Part shown: positions 12,452 through 24,964 of the stretch, piece by piece
Position numbering within the stretch: the first letter of the stretch is position 1
How the letters are laid out: each line of letters begins with the position of its first letter
Source of the DNA: Temnopleurus reevesii
Lineage: Eukaryota > Echinodermata > Echinoidea > Temnopleuroida > Temnopleuridae
Assembly: GCA_036244855.1 (NCBI GenBank)
Contig: BQKZ01001643.1
Coordinates: forward strand, 38,996 to 102,995
DNA length: 64,000 nt
Reading direction: 5' to 3'
Translations under genes and position numbers: made by a program
Notes under the pieces: model-generated
What the model was told of the DNA's origin: nothing
Seen by the model: the letters and a program-made list of their open reading frames with translations, nothing else
Database searches by the model: none

Positions 12452-12734
12452 ATGAAACGGCAAAACGTGAGAACATTATCCCTCATTGTCTGCACGTTCA
12501 TTTACCTTCTTCTGGGAGCAGCAGTCTTTGATGCTCTCGAATCAAGGAATGAGGAAAAAGAAAAGAAACAGCTCAATAATACTGTAGAAGTGATCAAAAC
12601 AGAATTCAACATAACAGAAGAAAGATATGATGTCCTGTCGGAAACAATTATTAAACTTGTCCCTCACGTAGCAGGCGTACAATGGAAGTTCACTGGCTCT
12701 TTTTTCTTCTGTATGACCGTTATCACAACAATCG
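12452..12734 (+). CDS. KCNK3/KCNK9-like: TASK-type K2P potassium channel, exon 1 (residues 1-94 and first base of 95)
   Basis: Encodes the N-terminus, M1, the extracellular cap and the first pore helix of an acid-sensing background K+ channel of the plasma membrane. The protein opens [16 protein letters not shown], nearly the vertebrate TASK-1/3 start. M1 is about residues 9-29. The cap has sequons at N42 and N53, the latter matching the conserved TASK glycan site. It lacks the cap cysteine that TWIK and TREK channels use for a disulfide, as TASK channels do. PH72 and the AGVQW segment lead into the pore TVITTIG. An in-frame ATG at 12,434 would add six residues, but it has C at -3 and T at +4. 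The ATG at 12,452 has A at -3, and choosing it puts GYG at 95-97 and His at 98 exactly as in vertebrate TASK. The donor is ATCG|GTAAGA, phase 1. Without splicing the frame would stop at 12,806. Confidence 0.97.
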
Positions 12735-14592
12735 GTAAGATTACTCTCACTCAAGCCAAAATAGATCATTTTGTATCATTTGTAGTCAACGAAAGAAAAC
12801 TTTTATAGCACATTTTAGAGAAAACACACTCATTCATCTTAATGACCCACCGTATTTTACTTGAATATTATAATATATGAGATTGATGCTCCAGTCTAAT
12901 AAAGATAGGGTTAATGCTACATAATGCACAGTTAAAATACATTAAATTACTATAACCATAGTATAGCCAAAAGAAATAAGATATTAAAGATTAGGAGAAT
13001 GATTATAATAGATAACCAACATAAGTCAGAGACGTTTTTTTTTTGTGGAAGGGGCGTTAAATGGTATCGTTTAAAGTAAAGAAAGGAGTTGATGTGGGAG
13101 TATAAAGCTATTTGCAAAATCCACTATCAAGTCTATCTCCATATGTAATACTTCATCAAAAATGATACATCATCTACATCGTCAGTTCCAACAATGTAAT
13201 AATGATGCGCCATGTAGTTTAGAAGTATACACATTACTTTAAACATAGGCGACATGTTGCCAATGTAGAATATGCAATGTCGCCAGCACGCCATACGCAT
13301 ATGCATGTCGCAGCAATGAACGTTTTAATCATAGCCGGCTGCTGCTTTAGCGATCTATCAATTTAATTATCATTGTACTGCATAGGCTGATTATTAACCG
13401 TTGCGAAGAGGTATGCAAATGTATTAGTGGACGGCTAAAATCAATATGAATGCATTGTACATGAAAGACTGGGAAGGCAGCTTCGATGATTACGGATTGG
13501 CAGCGCAGGCCGTCACCGGTGATATTCAGCGCTCCTCTTTGTATGTGTGGTTTGAAATCACTAATAATATGATGTGGTTCTTTATTTTCCCCTCCATATT
13601 CAAGTTGCATAAAATAGAGCAAATTTTACATTGTGTGCACCTGTTGCGGAAGAGATAATAATATTCATGTCGTATATTTTACACTATATTCTTATACATC
13701 TGCAGAGCAACAGGTTATGCACATCTCTAGATTATGCCAAAAAATTACATTTTAGTGAGAAGCTTGAAACATGTTGAGATTGCTTCATTCAATACATGAA
13801 TGAATGAACACGCAAATTATTATTTGTTTCGTATTTTTACTTAAAATGGTAGGAAGAAAAACATTTTCACAATTCCAGAATCAAGAATATGACTTTCTTC
13901 AACGCGTGTCAACAACAGCAACAACGAAATCAACCATTTCAATATTCATCATAGCCCCTTACTGAAACGTGGGTCGCTATATCTCCCCATTATTGGGTGT
14001 TTCACATGACACGAGATATACTGTTTGCTCTCTGTTAGCAATTGGGTTAACTCATATATCATTTTCGACATTTCGAAAGAAAATCAATATCGGTCTCTTT
14101 TGCCCGTTTGTACGTTCAGAGCATACGTTAATTGGAAAGCTATGCAGGCAGAGGAATCAATGATTACTGCAGAGAAGAAAAACAGCGAAAATAATTACAG
14201 ATGTTGATTTATCAGGTATGATTTGTCTCTGTAATCTTTAACTTGGAAATAAAATGAATAGACTATATTCATGATTTCAGTCTGAATTCTACTATGACTG
14301 AAATTTCAGAAATTGTAAAGATTTATTTTGATTCGGCCATATATATGTTATAACGCTGCAAGTGGTATGCATGTAGTAAATACATCGAAAACATACATCA
14401 AACACACACCTAAGTAGATATAGACATGCATGGCTACAATAATAACTTCATGATATCTAAAGTAGATAGCAACTTATCCAACATGTTTAATTAATTGCTT
14501 AATGACAAAAATAGTTTTTAATGATATTTTGAGTAATTAATATGTAGAAATAATGATGTCCATAATAATTACCCAGATAAGGTTGAGTATTA

Positions 14593-14720
14593 AATTGAAT
14601 TGAATTGAATTGAATTTATTAACATCACACACACGTACAAGTTCATAATACATGAAATAACATACAGTATTACAATGATAAATACTATCATAGTAGTTAA
14701 ACAAAATGATGAAATGTATG
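14593..14720 (-). repeat. Retroposon 3' tail of (TTCAA)n type
   Basis: On the minus strand the sequence ends AATAAATTCAATTCAATTCAA, a pentanucleotide tail of the kind that terminates some LINE and SINE families. The body would lie to the right on the plus strand, but no protein domain is preserved. A similar tail occurs at 43,582. Confidence 0.4.
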
Positions 14721-15422
14721 TATATTATCATGGAAATTTGATGGGATATGTCCACTATTATTGTACCCCGATGATTTCATAATTATACATCGAATATTAG
14801 GTTAACATACTTTTGCGTCGAACATTTGGGGTACGTTGAAAGCTTTTCACTCAGTATTTATATGTATAAGGCACAGATTCCACACGTTCTCGTTCGTAAA
14901 ACATGGCAAGACCGACTAAATAAAGTAATAAATATGGTAGAATTGGACCATCTCATTGTTCATGACCTGGCTGGAGAGAAATTAAAAAAAAATGTTCGCT
15001 TATACCTCTAAAGTACAATAAAGCTATACATTTAGCCATCCTTATCGGAAAGTTCTCTCCCTCTTCCAAGCTCACGAGCGAAAATTTATCCTCAAACAAG
15101 GACCCCTGTCGTTACTCATTGTACATTCCACATGAAATTAATGCTGACATCTTGAAAATTACCCTTGATAGACCCCACTGTCCCATCTCGATAATGATCT
15201 TCATGTGTAAGGACACAGATTGTAATATATTGATCTGACCTCTCGACCAAAAAGTGCTTTGTCTTGAGACTGACCACGCTAGAGCTATCTTTAAAAAATT
15301 GGGCAAAAGTGAAGTTCTTGTCACTTAGAACAATGTGTCCTTAATTTTCTTATCATATAACATATAAAGACACTCGAGAAGAGAAGCGATACCTGCTTAT
15401 CAAGTTGTAAAAGTTGTAAAAG

Positions 15423-15518
15423 AGGGTAATAATGCTGCAATTGTAGAGCGCTTAGAGAATTCTTCATAAAGAGTTGATAAGCGCTAAATAAATGCCGTTC
15501 ATTATAATTATTATTATT
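15423..15518 (+). repeat. SINE 3' part, family S copy 1 (5'-truncated)
   Basis: GGGTAATAATGCTGCAATTG, then a GTTGATAAGCGC region and GCCGTTCATTATAATTATTATT, match the reverse complement of 40,897-41,000. There the same sequence is attached to a tRNA-like head. This copy lacks the head, as expected from 5'-truncated retroposition, and ends in an ATT-rich tail. Confidence 0.65.
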
Positions 15519-17005
15519 GATAATGCTTCACTGCATGAGACAATTATTTACAGAGTGAATGTCGTATTATTTTTTATTTTGTCATCTCTTATAAACCCTA
15601 AGGGATTTCATGTTTAAAAAAACATACGACATAAATGATACATCATTTCCATCCTAGTGGCCTGATGATAATCTGCTTTAAGATCTGTCATATATCCATA
15701 TTAAACAATGGGGCTAGAGAATAGTTTTCAGGGACTTTTTTTATCAGTTTCTTTTATCTGAACTAGATGGGGGAATAAATATGTTGTACGAGTCACAAAA
15801 AATGATGTAATCTAAAGGAACAAAGACTTCATCTTTCTATATGCAAAAAAGACACTTTCCGGATAATAAAAAACTAGTAGACCTGAAAAGTTAAGATCAT
15901 AGCTTTAAAAGATAATTATTTTAAATCTTATTTCGTTTCAGTCAGTATTTAAAACTGAAAATACCCGGAAAATTGAGAAATTATACAAAACTAAATCACC
16001 ACTATTTCATTACACGCTTGAATTCATGCTTTTAAAATCAACTCTCCTAGAGTCATCCGAGAGCCCTATAGTTGAATACCAAGATTGGAAAATAATTATT
16101 GCTGAAAAAACAAATACCTGGAAATTGTCGCCATACTTCTTTGTATCTTCACACATATGTGTAACTAATTTCGATAATCACCACAGATAAATAAAACATG
16201 CATACGATAACATTCCCAAGTGTTGTTCCAAGATAACACAGATAAAAGTTTCGAGGACGATATCAGCTGCCACAAACAAAAGTGAGGCGAAACCCAGCGA
16301 GTAAAATGGCGACAGGTATGGTGTCGAAATGTAAAATAATGATACCAAAAGAAAAAAAAACTGGATGTAAAATGACTATAATCATAATTTCAATGTGTTT
16401 GTATCTGTATTTATTTTTTTTTTTTTGGGGGGGGTATTTACAATGTATTCAAGATTCATTACCAGAAGAACTGTGGCATAGATGGCTCCCGTGAATTATG
16501 TTTCTTTCTAAAATGAAATAACTTAGCATACTCGTATAAAAAAAAGAGGGGCAACATCCCAAATCCCCATTTATATGCACGATGTATGCATTTGGATGCA
16601 ATGATACTAAAGAGGATTGAATTATGCCATTCCATCCGTCAAGCTCATCAAAGAAATCCTTTACGGGCGACTAGGATTTTCCTACCGATTATGAAAAATT
16701 CCCCCTGCTTAGACGAGAATCAAAACAAATGCATATATAGTATTTTCTTTGTCATAAAGTCGATGGGGCATGAGATCGAGACTTACATTACTTCCTTTTA
16801 AAGTTATATTAGCGTCTGCATACAGAGAGGAAATTTAATATCATTGGCTATAGCAACAATGGCTGATGAAAATTATTCGTAACATCAAATGCTTCTGGTT
16901 ATTGTCGGTTTAGTACATTTAAAAAAAAACCTTTAACTCCACGGGGGAATGCACGTGGAACAGATGGGTCAAATGAAGGATGGAATTTGGTTTTATTCTA
17001 GTCAA

Positions 17006-17154
17006 GGGCCCCGTAACATAAAAGTTTGCGATTTCTTTCTAATCTGATAGCGATTGATATCAATCGCAAGTCTATGGAAAATCATGTACTAAAGGTTGCA
17101 ATTGATCGCAAAATCAAATAGCGATTAATCGCAAACCTTTATGTTACGGGCCCA
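17006..17154. mobile_element. Small MITE with GGGCCCGTAACAT termini
   Basis: GGGCCCCGTAACATAAAAGT at the left pairs with ACCTTTATGTTACGGGCCC at the right. Inner inverted GCGATT/AATCGC motifs extend the stem. It is about 149 bases with no coding capacity. A shortened relative may be the hairpin at 52,617-52,675. Confidence 0.75.
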
Positions 17155-17456
17155 GATGTGTATACCGTCTTGACTAACGTTATATTAGCCGAACTTGTTT
17201 AATGCCAATCGATGGTAAGGCTATATCAGAGGTGTAACTGCCACAGAATAACAATAAGATACTTTATTCAGATGATATTCTCCTTTGCCAATTCATCGTT
17301 ACCCTTTCGCTATTTAATTGACAACATAACTCGTGTAAATAAACTCGTATCCAATAAGTCTAATTCAAACAGACAATAGCAAATTACATTATATATATTT
17401 TCGTGAGATTATTCCTTCAAATGGGGCTGTGCAAGCATTTTAAGGTAAAGATGAAG

Positions 17457-17459
<3 letters not shown>

Positions 17460-17489
<30 letters not shown>
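17460..17489 (+). repeat. (AG)n microsatellite
   Basis: About 30 bases of AG dinucleotide. Minus-strand frames through it read poly-SL and are artefacts. Confidence 0.9.
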
Positions 17490-17493
<4 letters not shown>

Positions 17494-17709
17494 GTAGGAA
17501 CATAGGAACATAAACACGATTGTTCTTGAAGGGTGGCGATGTCCCTGACCAAGTGTTGACAGCATTCCCTCGATACTGTTTTCCTCGTATTTGTTTTTCT
17601 TTCTCAGCATGAAATGTTCTAATATTTTTGACAAAGTGAATGAATATCCCAATCACAATTAAACTTAATTGCAAGGGCGACTTCGTCTCTAAGCTTTGTC
17701 CAAATCAAA

Positions 17710-17892
17710 TACAGTCAAACCTGTCTACAGAGACCACCCCAAAGGAAACAGAAAAAGTGGCCACTGTAGACAGGTGGCCTCTATAGACAGGTTCTATAAC
17801 ATGCATTTCCACCTGGTGGGAGTCCATTTAAGTGGCCACTATAGACAGGTGGTCACTACAGACAGTGGCCACTATAGACAGGTTTGACTGTA
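17710..17892. mobile_element. MITE with TACAGTCAAACCTGTCTA termini
   Basis: About 183 bases starting TACAGTCAAACCTGTCTA and ending TAGACAGGTTTGACTGTA, a perfect 18-base inverted pair. The interior is packed with GTGGCCACTATAGACAGG repeats in both orientations. The terminal TA on each side fits a TA target duplication, as in Tc1/mariner-derived MITEs. The open frame across it is an artefact of the repeats. Confidence 0.85.
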
Positions 17893-18555
17893 CATTGTTT
17901 TGGAGAACGGTAGAATCAAGACCATTTGTGTTATCTCTTGTAGGTGAAGAAGGTTTTAAAAGAAAATAATGTGTATTGTATAACTATTGTATGAATTTTA
18001 TTATGATAAATTAAAACGGTATGTACCAAGAAAATTGCATGGTCATGTCAGGCAAGCCGACACTGAAACACGGTACATCTACTTGTACAAGAACATTTGG
18101 ACTGGGTACAAGCAATATCGCCCTTCTTTAGAATCTTCCATTTCATATAACAAGACATTTTTTTATCTATCATTATTTCTAAAATAATTGAATTAATATA
18201 CATAAACTGCTTGTAATTAATATGGGGACATTAATCTGAATAGTACTATTTTAGTACTTATGTTAGATCATATTTCAATTTCATTTCCGAAATATGTTTT
18301 ATCGAAACTCCTTTAAAAAAATCTGATCTATTGTAAATATGCGACATGAATAAAAATCACTATTGATTCAGAAAATTAGGGTTTGGTAAAATGAGTCAAG
18401 TGAGACGTATACAAGTATAAATGCCCGAAGCATATATTCATCAAGCTAAATTGTGTGTAACTCGACCTTTTAAGTGTGTTGTAACTTTTGGTAATTCAAA
18501 TAGATTTGATATTCTCCGGGTAAAAGGATAAAATAATGAGTTGGCCTTGGTGACA

Positions 18556-18558
<3 letters not shown>

Positions 18559-18587
<29 letters not shown>
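18559..18587 (+). repeat. (GA)n microsatellite
   Basis: About 29 bases of GA dinucleotide, inside the TASK intron. Confidence 0.9.
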
Positions 18588-18592
<5 letters not shown>

Positions 18593-20848
18593 GGATCTAT
18601 GTAATTAGATAAAGCTCAAGAGTAATTCCGAATAGTCGCATATGAATATAATATTGTGAACGATTTTAAAGAGATGGATAACTAGGACGAGTATCTGATG
18701 TTACATTTTGTCTCAATCTAAATGTGGGCGCGGCGTTTGTGGAGTAGATCGTAAGAAGGATAAAGCCACCAAAGATAATGAAATTGCTACTGCCTAATCC
18801 ACACACCAAGAATCGAGTCATAAGATGTAAACATTGCAAATTTCCCCGCAATACAACGTTTTCATCAAAACATAGACACACAGACACACACCCACAACTC
18901 CATGATTATTCAAGAATTGCGCTCATACACGACGAAGAGCCATACGGTAATGCACGCCACCCGCATTTACTATCTGTGTCTTCCCCACGTAACCTTCCAA
19001 AACGCCGTTTCATTAATAATAGAAGGATGATGAAAATTGCGTTTGGCCATTTTCACGAAGCTGGCCTCACTCCTTTTGATTCAGTAATTCATTTACTCTA
19101 TTAGTTGACGAACGACTGGGGTCAGAGGTCATCGTGTCTGTTCCAATTGTAGCTTCGACAAGGAACAGTGATGCAAATGGGTTTTGGTTAGGAAAACACT
19201 CGGTTTTGACTGAAATATTCCATCATGGCAGTGTGCGCTCTCTAACGAAAGCATAAACGAACACGCTTGAATATTCAACAGATCGAAGCAACAGGCATAT
19301 ACTCTAGTGCTTTCTCATGGTATGTTTATACTATGTGGCATAGGCGTTCAGATATTAAAATTGGTCCATTTCATTCCATTTGAACTGATGCTCTTTGCGG
19401 TATATCTGTATATGAATTGGCTGACCATCAACCGAAACCCGACAACCAACAACCGCAATGAAATCTGTCATAATTGTTCATTCATTTTATTCACACCTAA
19501 ATACAATTCATTTCGTGGCAATCACATTGCAATTGCTTAAACATCCGTGATACCTTGTGTGTTCTTTTTTTTTTAATAAAGTAGAAATAAGACGTGTATT
19601 TCATTATTTAGAATTGAAACTATCATTATAAAATCATGAGGCAAAATATTATCATTGGTTCAAAACAAAAATGAAAAGCATAATACTGCAATTTGTCAAC
19701 AGTAGTGAGATAAACACACAAAAGTATTTAGCTGCCGGTTGTAGGACTTTGCTTCCTGTCCATAATACATGCCTCAATGGTTTATGAACGTTGGTCTATC
19801 CCTTGCTTTCATTACAATCCTCATTATAATAATCACAGTTGTCATCACACATCTCATCGGCGCCGTTTCGTGCAAGGCCAGGGCTTATATTTTTATTGAC
19901 ACGCGTATGACGTTTATGGGAACCTTCCTTTGTTTGTTTTTGCCATCAATGATTGTAATTTGGACTTGCCTGTGACGTCTATTTCTCTATTGTGTGTTTC
20001 ATATCTGATGGTGGCGGAGAAAGAGATGTGTGGACCTGGGGAAATGAACGGGGGTGAGATGAAAAGAGTTAGACAACTTTAAATGAAAATAGAATTTCAA
20101 CACCTTGCTATTTTCAAAACATTACCAACCGAGATCAAAAAGAAAATTAAAGTGTTTTTTTTATGGGGGGGGGGGGCAGGGGCGATTCATCCATTCTGTA
20201 ATTATAACAAGTCTTGTCATTTCCACAATGTCTTCTCATTTATCTTTTACCTTTTACAATTGCTGTCGAAGCGTGCACCGTATATTCTGTTTATTGTTCC
20301 TTTTCTTGATCAGCGTACACAAATATGGTGGTTTTGTATTTCGTGCTCTATAATGATTATTGATGATACTTCTTATATATTCTAATGTAAATTCCAAACA
20401 TGTCGTATATACATATGGAATTTTCAGTTTTATTTGTAATACATCTTCTGCACGATTGATCATCGCGGTCTTATTGTATAGCTCGAATGTACACTCAATG
20501 TAACATGAGCAAGTTTATTGCTTTTTGGCATTTAGATGCATTCGATACATGCAAATTATCCATGCGCAACTGTAACCAGATAAGCTGCATTCGTATGCGA
20601 TGGGAAATTAAAAGAATTTGCCAAAAAATCACGTTTACAATCTGACGAAGTAAACAACCTTTTCCATGTATCTTGTGTGGCCTTCTGTTAAATCCCCATT
20701 GCCTCCCTCTTAAGCAGATAAGATTATATTGATACTCTGTTAAGGCATGCTACACATTCATATAATCTTACTGTCTGAGCCAATAGGCAGGTTTAGAAGA
20801 TTCAAATTTTTGCACGTATTTTGCCAACCAACGTTATCCGGCATTCGT

Positions 20849-21094
20849 TGTGGCCGTCCCTCACCTTTGCATTTTAGTCTGCGACAGCCCCGCGTTTTTT
20901 TAAACAAAAAACACTCTCTTGACGCACAAAGACGCGAGTAATACGATTGACTGACGATCGGCGTTTCCTCCTCGAGCGCAAGCGGAACGTCAGTCCATCG
21001 TCTAATCTGCGTATAATGTTCGCTCGGGGAGCTTTTTTAATTTAAACACTAGGCCGACGCAGGCTTAAAACGCAAAGGTGTGAGTCGGCCTTTA
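20849..21094. mobile_element. Palindromic MITE, family A copy 2
   Basis: Shares with 6921-7173 the order CCTTTGC.TTTTAG.CTGCG, an inner GACTGACG...CGTCAGTCCA stem, and a right end GACGCAGGCTTAAAACGCAAAGGTGTGA. The length is almost the same (about 246 bases). The outermost left end is degraded compared with copy 1. No protein is encoded. Confidence 0.75.
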
Positions 21095-21356
21095 AACCGA
21101 TTATAAAAATTGAACTGCAATACTTAGAATCCGCATACATTGCTTGTTGCTATGTCGGGAAATTCTCGGACAAGGTTTCCAGACATCACGAACAAAATTT
21201 GTGTAAAGAGAACGCATAAAATATGCGTTTATCAGTCAAGTTATTGCGTTGTTAAAGGGAATTCACCCTCAACACCTTGATTCTTCAATGGCATACCAAT
21301 TGCGATAATGGCGTCGAGGCAAAGGCATTAACCCCAACATATCTACAATCAATGTG

Positions 21357-21371
21357 GGGGGGGGGGGGGGG
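21357..21371 (+). repeat. Poly-G run
   Basis: An uninterrupted G run of about 15 bases in the TASK intron. Prone to length error in assembly. Confidence 0.85.
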
Positions 21372-21918
21372 CAGTCGATTTGCTTTGTTTTAAAATTGAC
21401 TAAACCTTAAGAAACGCGCATTATTGTTAGTTGCTCTGCAAGAAGAATACATTTACATTTTCACATTCATTTGGAGCTCTAAAGACAAGTGTTTCGTCTT
21501 ATCTATTTGGGATATTGGTTTCATAATAGTTATGGTGTTAAAATGGTGAGGAATGTCGTAAAGTTGCAGAAATTGAGTTTTGGGAAATGATGTAATGTTT
21601 TTATAGGTGGCAGGACAGGCAGGACAGCGAGCAATTAAGCCAAAGAAAAAGAGATTAATGTTTTAAAATTGAACACTAAAAAGGAGATATTCAATAACAA
21701 ATCATGGCACAGGAAATTATGAGAATGTCGTAAGGGAATAGTCATGTATCGTAGTCAATCAATCGAGTTATATCTATCCCCTTTATTGTATTTCAAACCA
21801 AGACTACATATTGATCAATTTACCCTGCAAATCTGTAGTAGCTCATAAGGCGTAATAATTTTTGCTTTCACTTCTCCCTTTCTCCCACACCTTTTTATTC
21901 CTTCATAAATATATATTG

Positions 21919-22698
21919 CAGGGGCGGATCTAGCTNNNNNNNNNNNNNNNNNNNNNNNNNNNNNNNNNNNNNNNNNNNNNNNNNNNNNNNNNNNNNNNNN
22001 NNNNNNNNNNNNNNNNNNNNNNNNNNNNNNNNNNNNNNNNNNNNNNNNNNNNNNNNNNNNNNNNNNNNNNNNNNNNNNNNNNNNNNNNNNNNNNNNNNNN
22101 NNNNNNNNNNNNNNNNNNNNNNNNNNNNNNNNNNNNNNNNNNNNNNNNNNNNNNNNNNNNNNNNNNNNNNNNNNNNNNNNNNNNNNNNNNNNNNNNNNNN
22201 NNNNNNNNNNNNNNNNNNNNNNNNNNNNNNNNNNNNNNNNNNNNNNNNNNNNNNNNNNNNNNNNNNNNNNNNNNNNNNNNNNNNNNNNNTGAGCCAACGA
22301 CGATGCGGAGCATCGTCCACGAACCGCGAAGCGGCGATGTCCGAGCCGCGTAGCGGCGAGCCGATTTTTCTGCTATTTTGAACCCCTGTAAATGATGTTA
22401 TCCTGCCATCTACTAATGCAATGGAGACCATAAAAGCAGTCCATGAACATATTTTTAAATCAAGTAACAGTTTAATACACAGTTATACCCAGAGTTATCA
22501 TGTTTTTGGTTATTAACCAAATTAACCCTATTGTTTGAGGCTCAACATAGTGCTATACATGCTATAGGAACATACTGTGTGGGTCTGGACATATTATCAT
22601 GATGGCGATTTTCTATGCACATTAAATTTGTACTTGGCAGCCCAAGGGGGGGGGGGGTTAAACCCCCTAAACCCCCTCCCCCCGTAGATCCGCCACTG
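21919..22698. mobile_element. DNA transposon with CAG-GGCGGATCTA termini, interior unsequenced
   Basis: The left end CAGGGGCGGATCTA and the right end TAGATCCGCCACTG form a 14-base inverted pair with one mismatch. TATTG occurs directly outside both ends (21,914-21,918 and 22,699-22,703), a plausible 5-base target duplication. Bases 21,936-22,289 are N (354 bases). The sequenced right part starts with GC-rich imperfect repeats of the GCGAAGCGG/GCGTAGCGG type and ends in G and C runs before the terminus. Whether the gap hides a transposase fragment is unknown, but the total length of about 780 bases argues for a non-autonomous element. Confidence 0.75.
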
Positions 22699-24952
22699 TA
22701 TTGTCGCGTTTTCAGTAAATCTTGAGGAGATCCATCATTTTAATATATTTCTAGTGCCAGTGATGTGCGATTTACAAGAGGTTCCAAGATTCACTTCTTA
22801 ATGCATCCCTACAACTTGGATTAACTTTAATCATCACATAGTACAAAACATCAGTCCGGTTATCTGAAGGTCTGGAGACTTTTTTTCTTGAAAATCAAGA
22901 AAATATGAAATTTTCCAGTTTACAAGATTTTTTTTAAAGTAAAGCTGCTCATGTTGAGATCACAATGATAGCAACGTTTATTTACACGATCGTGATAAGA
23001 CGTTATTGTCTTTTTTAACACTTTGAACGATCTCAAGCCTCATGCATAACTTGCTCTTATCACTTCATTTCATTCACAGTCAACACTTTCATATCTGCTT
23101 TAGATTATCCTTTAAACTATGGAATCAGAAATTATGAAATCAAAACAAATCTTTGTATTCACAGTTTATCCCTCATGGAATTTGTACCAACGTAAATTAA
23201 TCTAATCCTGCCTTTGAATAATTGAGAGGCAAGAGAGAGAAATTGCTTTACGCAATTTTAGAAATCCATTATTCATAACTGTTTAAGCGGATGTTTTTAA
23301 CTTTCCTTGGGACGGCAAGTTATTGAGTTACCCCTTTCCATGATAATTGAGCTGCATCTTGAAAATTCAAGAAATTTTTGCCTTGAGTGCTGTCCAGAAT
23401 TTACAATAATTGATTTCATGTCTGCTGGACCCATGAGCAAAAGCATCCTGCATTAAAAAAATGCACACGTTATGTATTATTTAACAACACACAGTTGCCC
23501 AGCCAAAAAAAAGAAAGAAAACAAATGTCGATGTGTAGTTGTACTCATATTCTTTAGATTCAGTAATTGATTACAATAATGAATTCGTGACATTTATAAA
23601 GTTGTATCAATTATATTTATACGGCTACAGGTTTCTAGCTGCTCAAAGTAATGAAAACTCGTAATTTTTTTCACAGCCATTTTCGCCTTCATCATACCTT
23701 GGATAGATTATTATTTGCTTTACAAAGTTCACTACAATTTGTCTCATAAGTTCATTTTCTTTATCCTAATAATAAAACTCACAGTTTTTTCCATTTCTGA
23801 CCTTTAATAAAGCATGAACATGTTAATCATGCTAATGGCCTTCATTTAGAAATTGGCCATTGTTGAATAACATTTGTCACTAATAAGTTATCAGTGTTTT
23901 GAAATGTCAGAAAATGATACACAAATCACGATTGCAAGCCCCTGGAATTTTTCTTGAGCAAATAATATCTAACTGGAGGGATTTGTTTGATTAGCTCTAG
24001 CTCTCCATCATTTGTCATGTTTAAGCAAAGGTTGCTCTATCTAATCATTGTCAAAATGAATACTAATTATAGTGGATCCATTATCAACGATATATTTTGC
24101 ATTACATCACTCTCTTTAGATTATACAAAACGATGACTGTTTGCCAATTATGCAACTAAAAGCGTCCATGTTATATCTTCTTCTGACCGCAGCAACTTAT
24201 GAGCTAATTATGAATCACTGTTGGAAAGATCCTGCTTATGTACAGGACAAACACCAATATGTAATTTGATGACATTTTAAAGTGTGTTATGATTGAAACA
24301 CGCGATTAGACATTGTGATTGAAATGGGATAAGAATGAATTTTGACAAGGAACTTGAATTAATACAAGTGATAAAATGATGATAAAAGAGTAGTGGGCAA
24401 TAATAATAAGAGTAATGATAACAATCATGTAAACAACAATGATAACAATCATGTTAACAATAATGATGGAAATCATGATAGTGATAATGATAACAAATGC
24501 TTTAAAAATTTAATGCAGACAAATAATAATTAATGCTGTGCTTAACGTTTTCAGGTTCTGATTGATGCGGAAAGAAATTTAATATTTTTTTTTATCAAAT
24601 GAGATTTATTTTTTAAAATGACAAATTTTGGTCCTTGGTAACTCATTTTGTAAAAGAAAATTTGTTGGCTAGCATTGGGAGCAAAGGAATTTTTCAGGGT
24701 CTCCGCCACCCCATTCTCATCTTTGACAAAATTATATCAAATGTAATATATTTCCGTAAAATCGAGTTGAACGCAAATTCAATGCTCCTGTATAATGCTA
24801 CTGAAATCGGGACTGGCTTGCGAGTGTGATATCCTCACAGTTCAATACATGACGTACGAATCTATTGTCTCATTACAAGCTAAATTCTTTGAAAGTGTTT
24901 TTAATTCTGCTATTGGTAGTTGTAATAGTGAAGCAAACATAATGTTTAGGAG

Positions 24953-24964
24953 GGGGGGGGGGGG
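24953..24964 (+). repeat. Poly-G run
   Basis: Short uninterrupted G tract after AGGA. It lies in a non-coding part of the intron. Confidence 0.8.

Noticed and set aside
12542..12769. Minus-strand frame opposite exon 1
   Set aside because: Antisense shadow of strongly conserved channel coding sequence.
12735..12808. Exon 1 read-through as an alternative C-terminus
   Set aside because: It would truncate the channel inside the first filter. The GTAAGA donor is strong, so this is only the intron's chance frame.
17417..17674. Minus-strand frame with a poly-Ser/Leu stretch
   Set aside because: Caused by the AG microsatellite.
18778..19104. 108-codon plus-strand frame with CKHC near its start
   Set aside because: Only one CxxC-like pair, no zinc-finger spacing, no splice signals. 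Treated as chance.
19769..19975. 68-codon frame with hydrophobic segments
   Set aside because: Looks like a membrane peptide, but AT-rich DNA readily encodes Ile/Leu/Phe runs. No family match and no exon signals.
21815..22431. Three minus-strand open frames of 127-178 codons
   Set aside because: They are open only because they cross 354 unknown bases.
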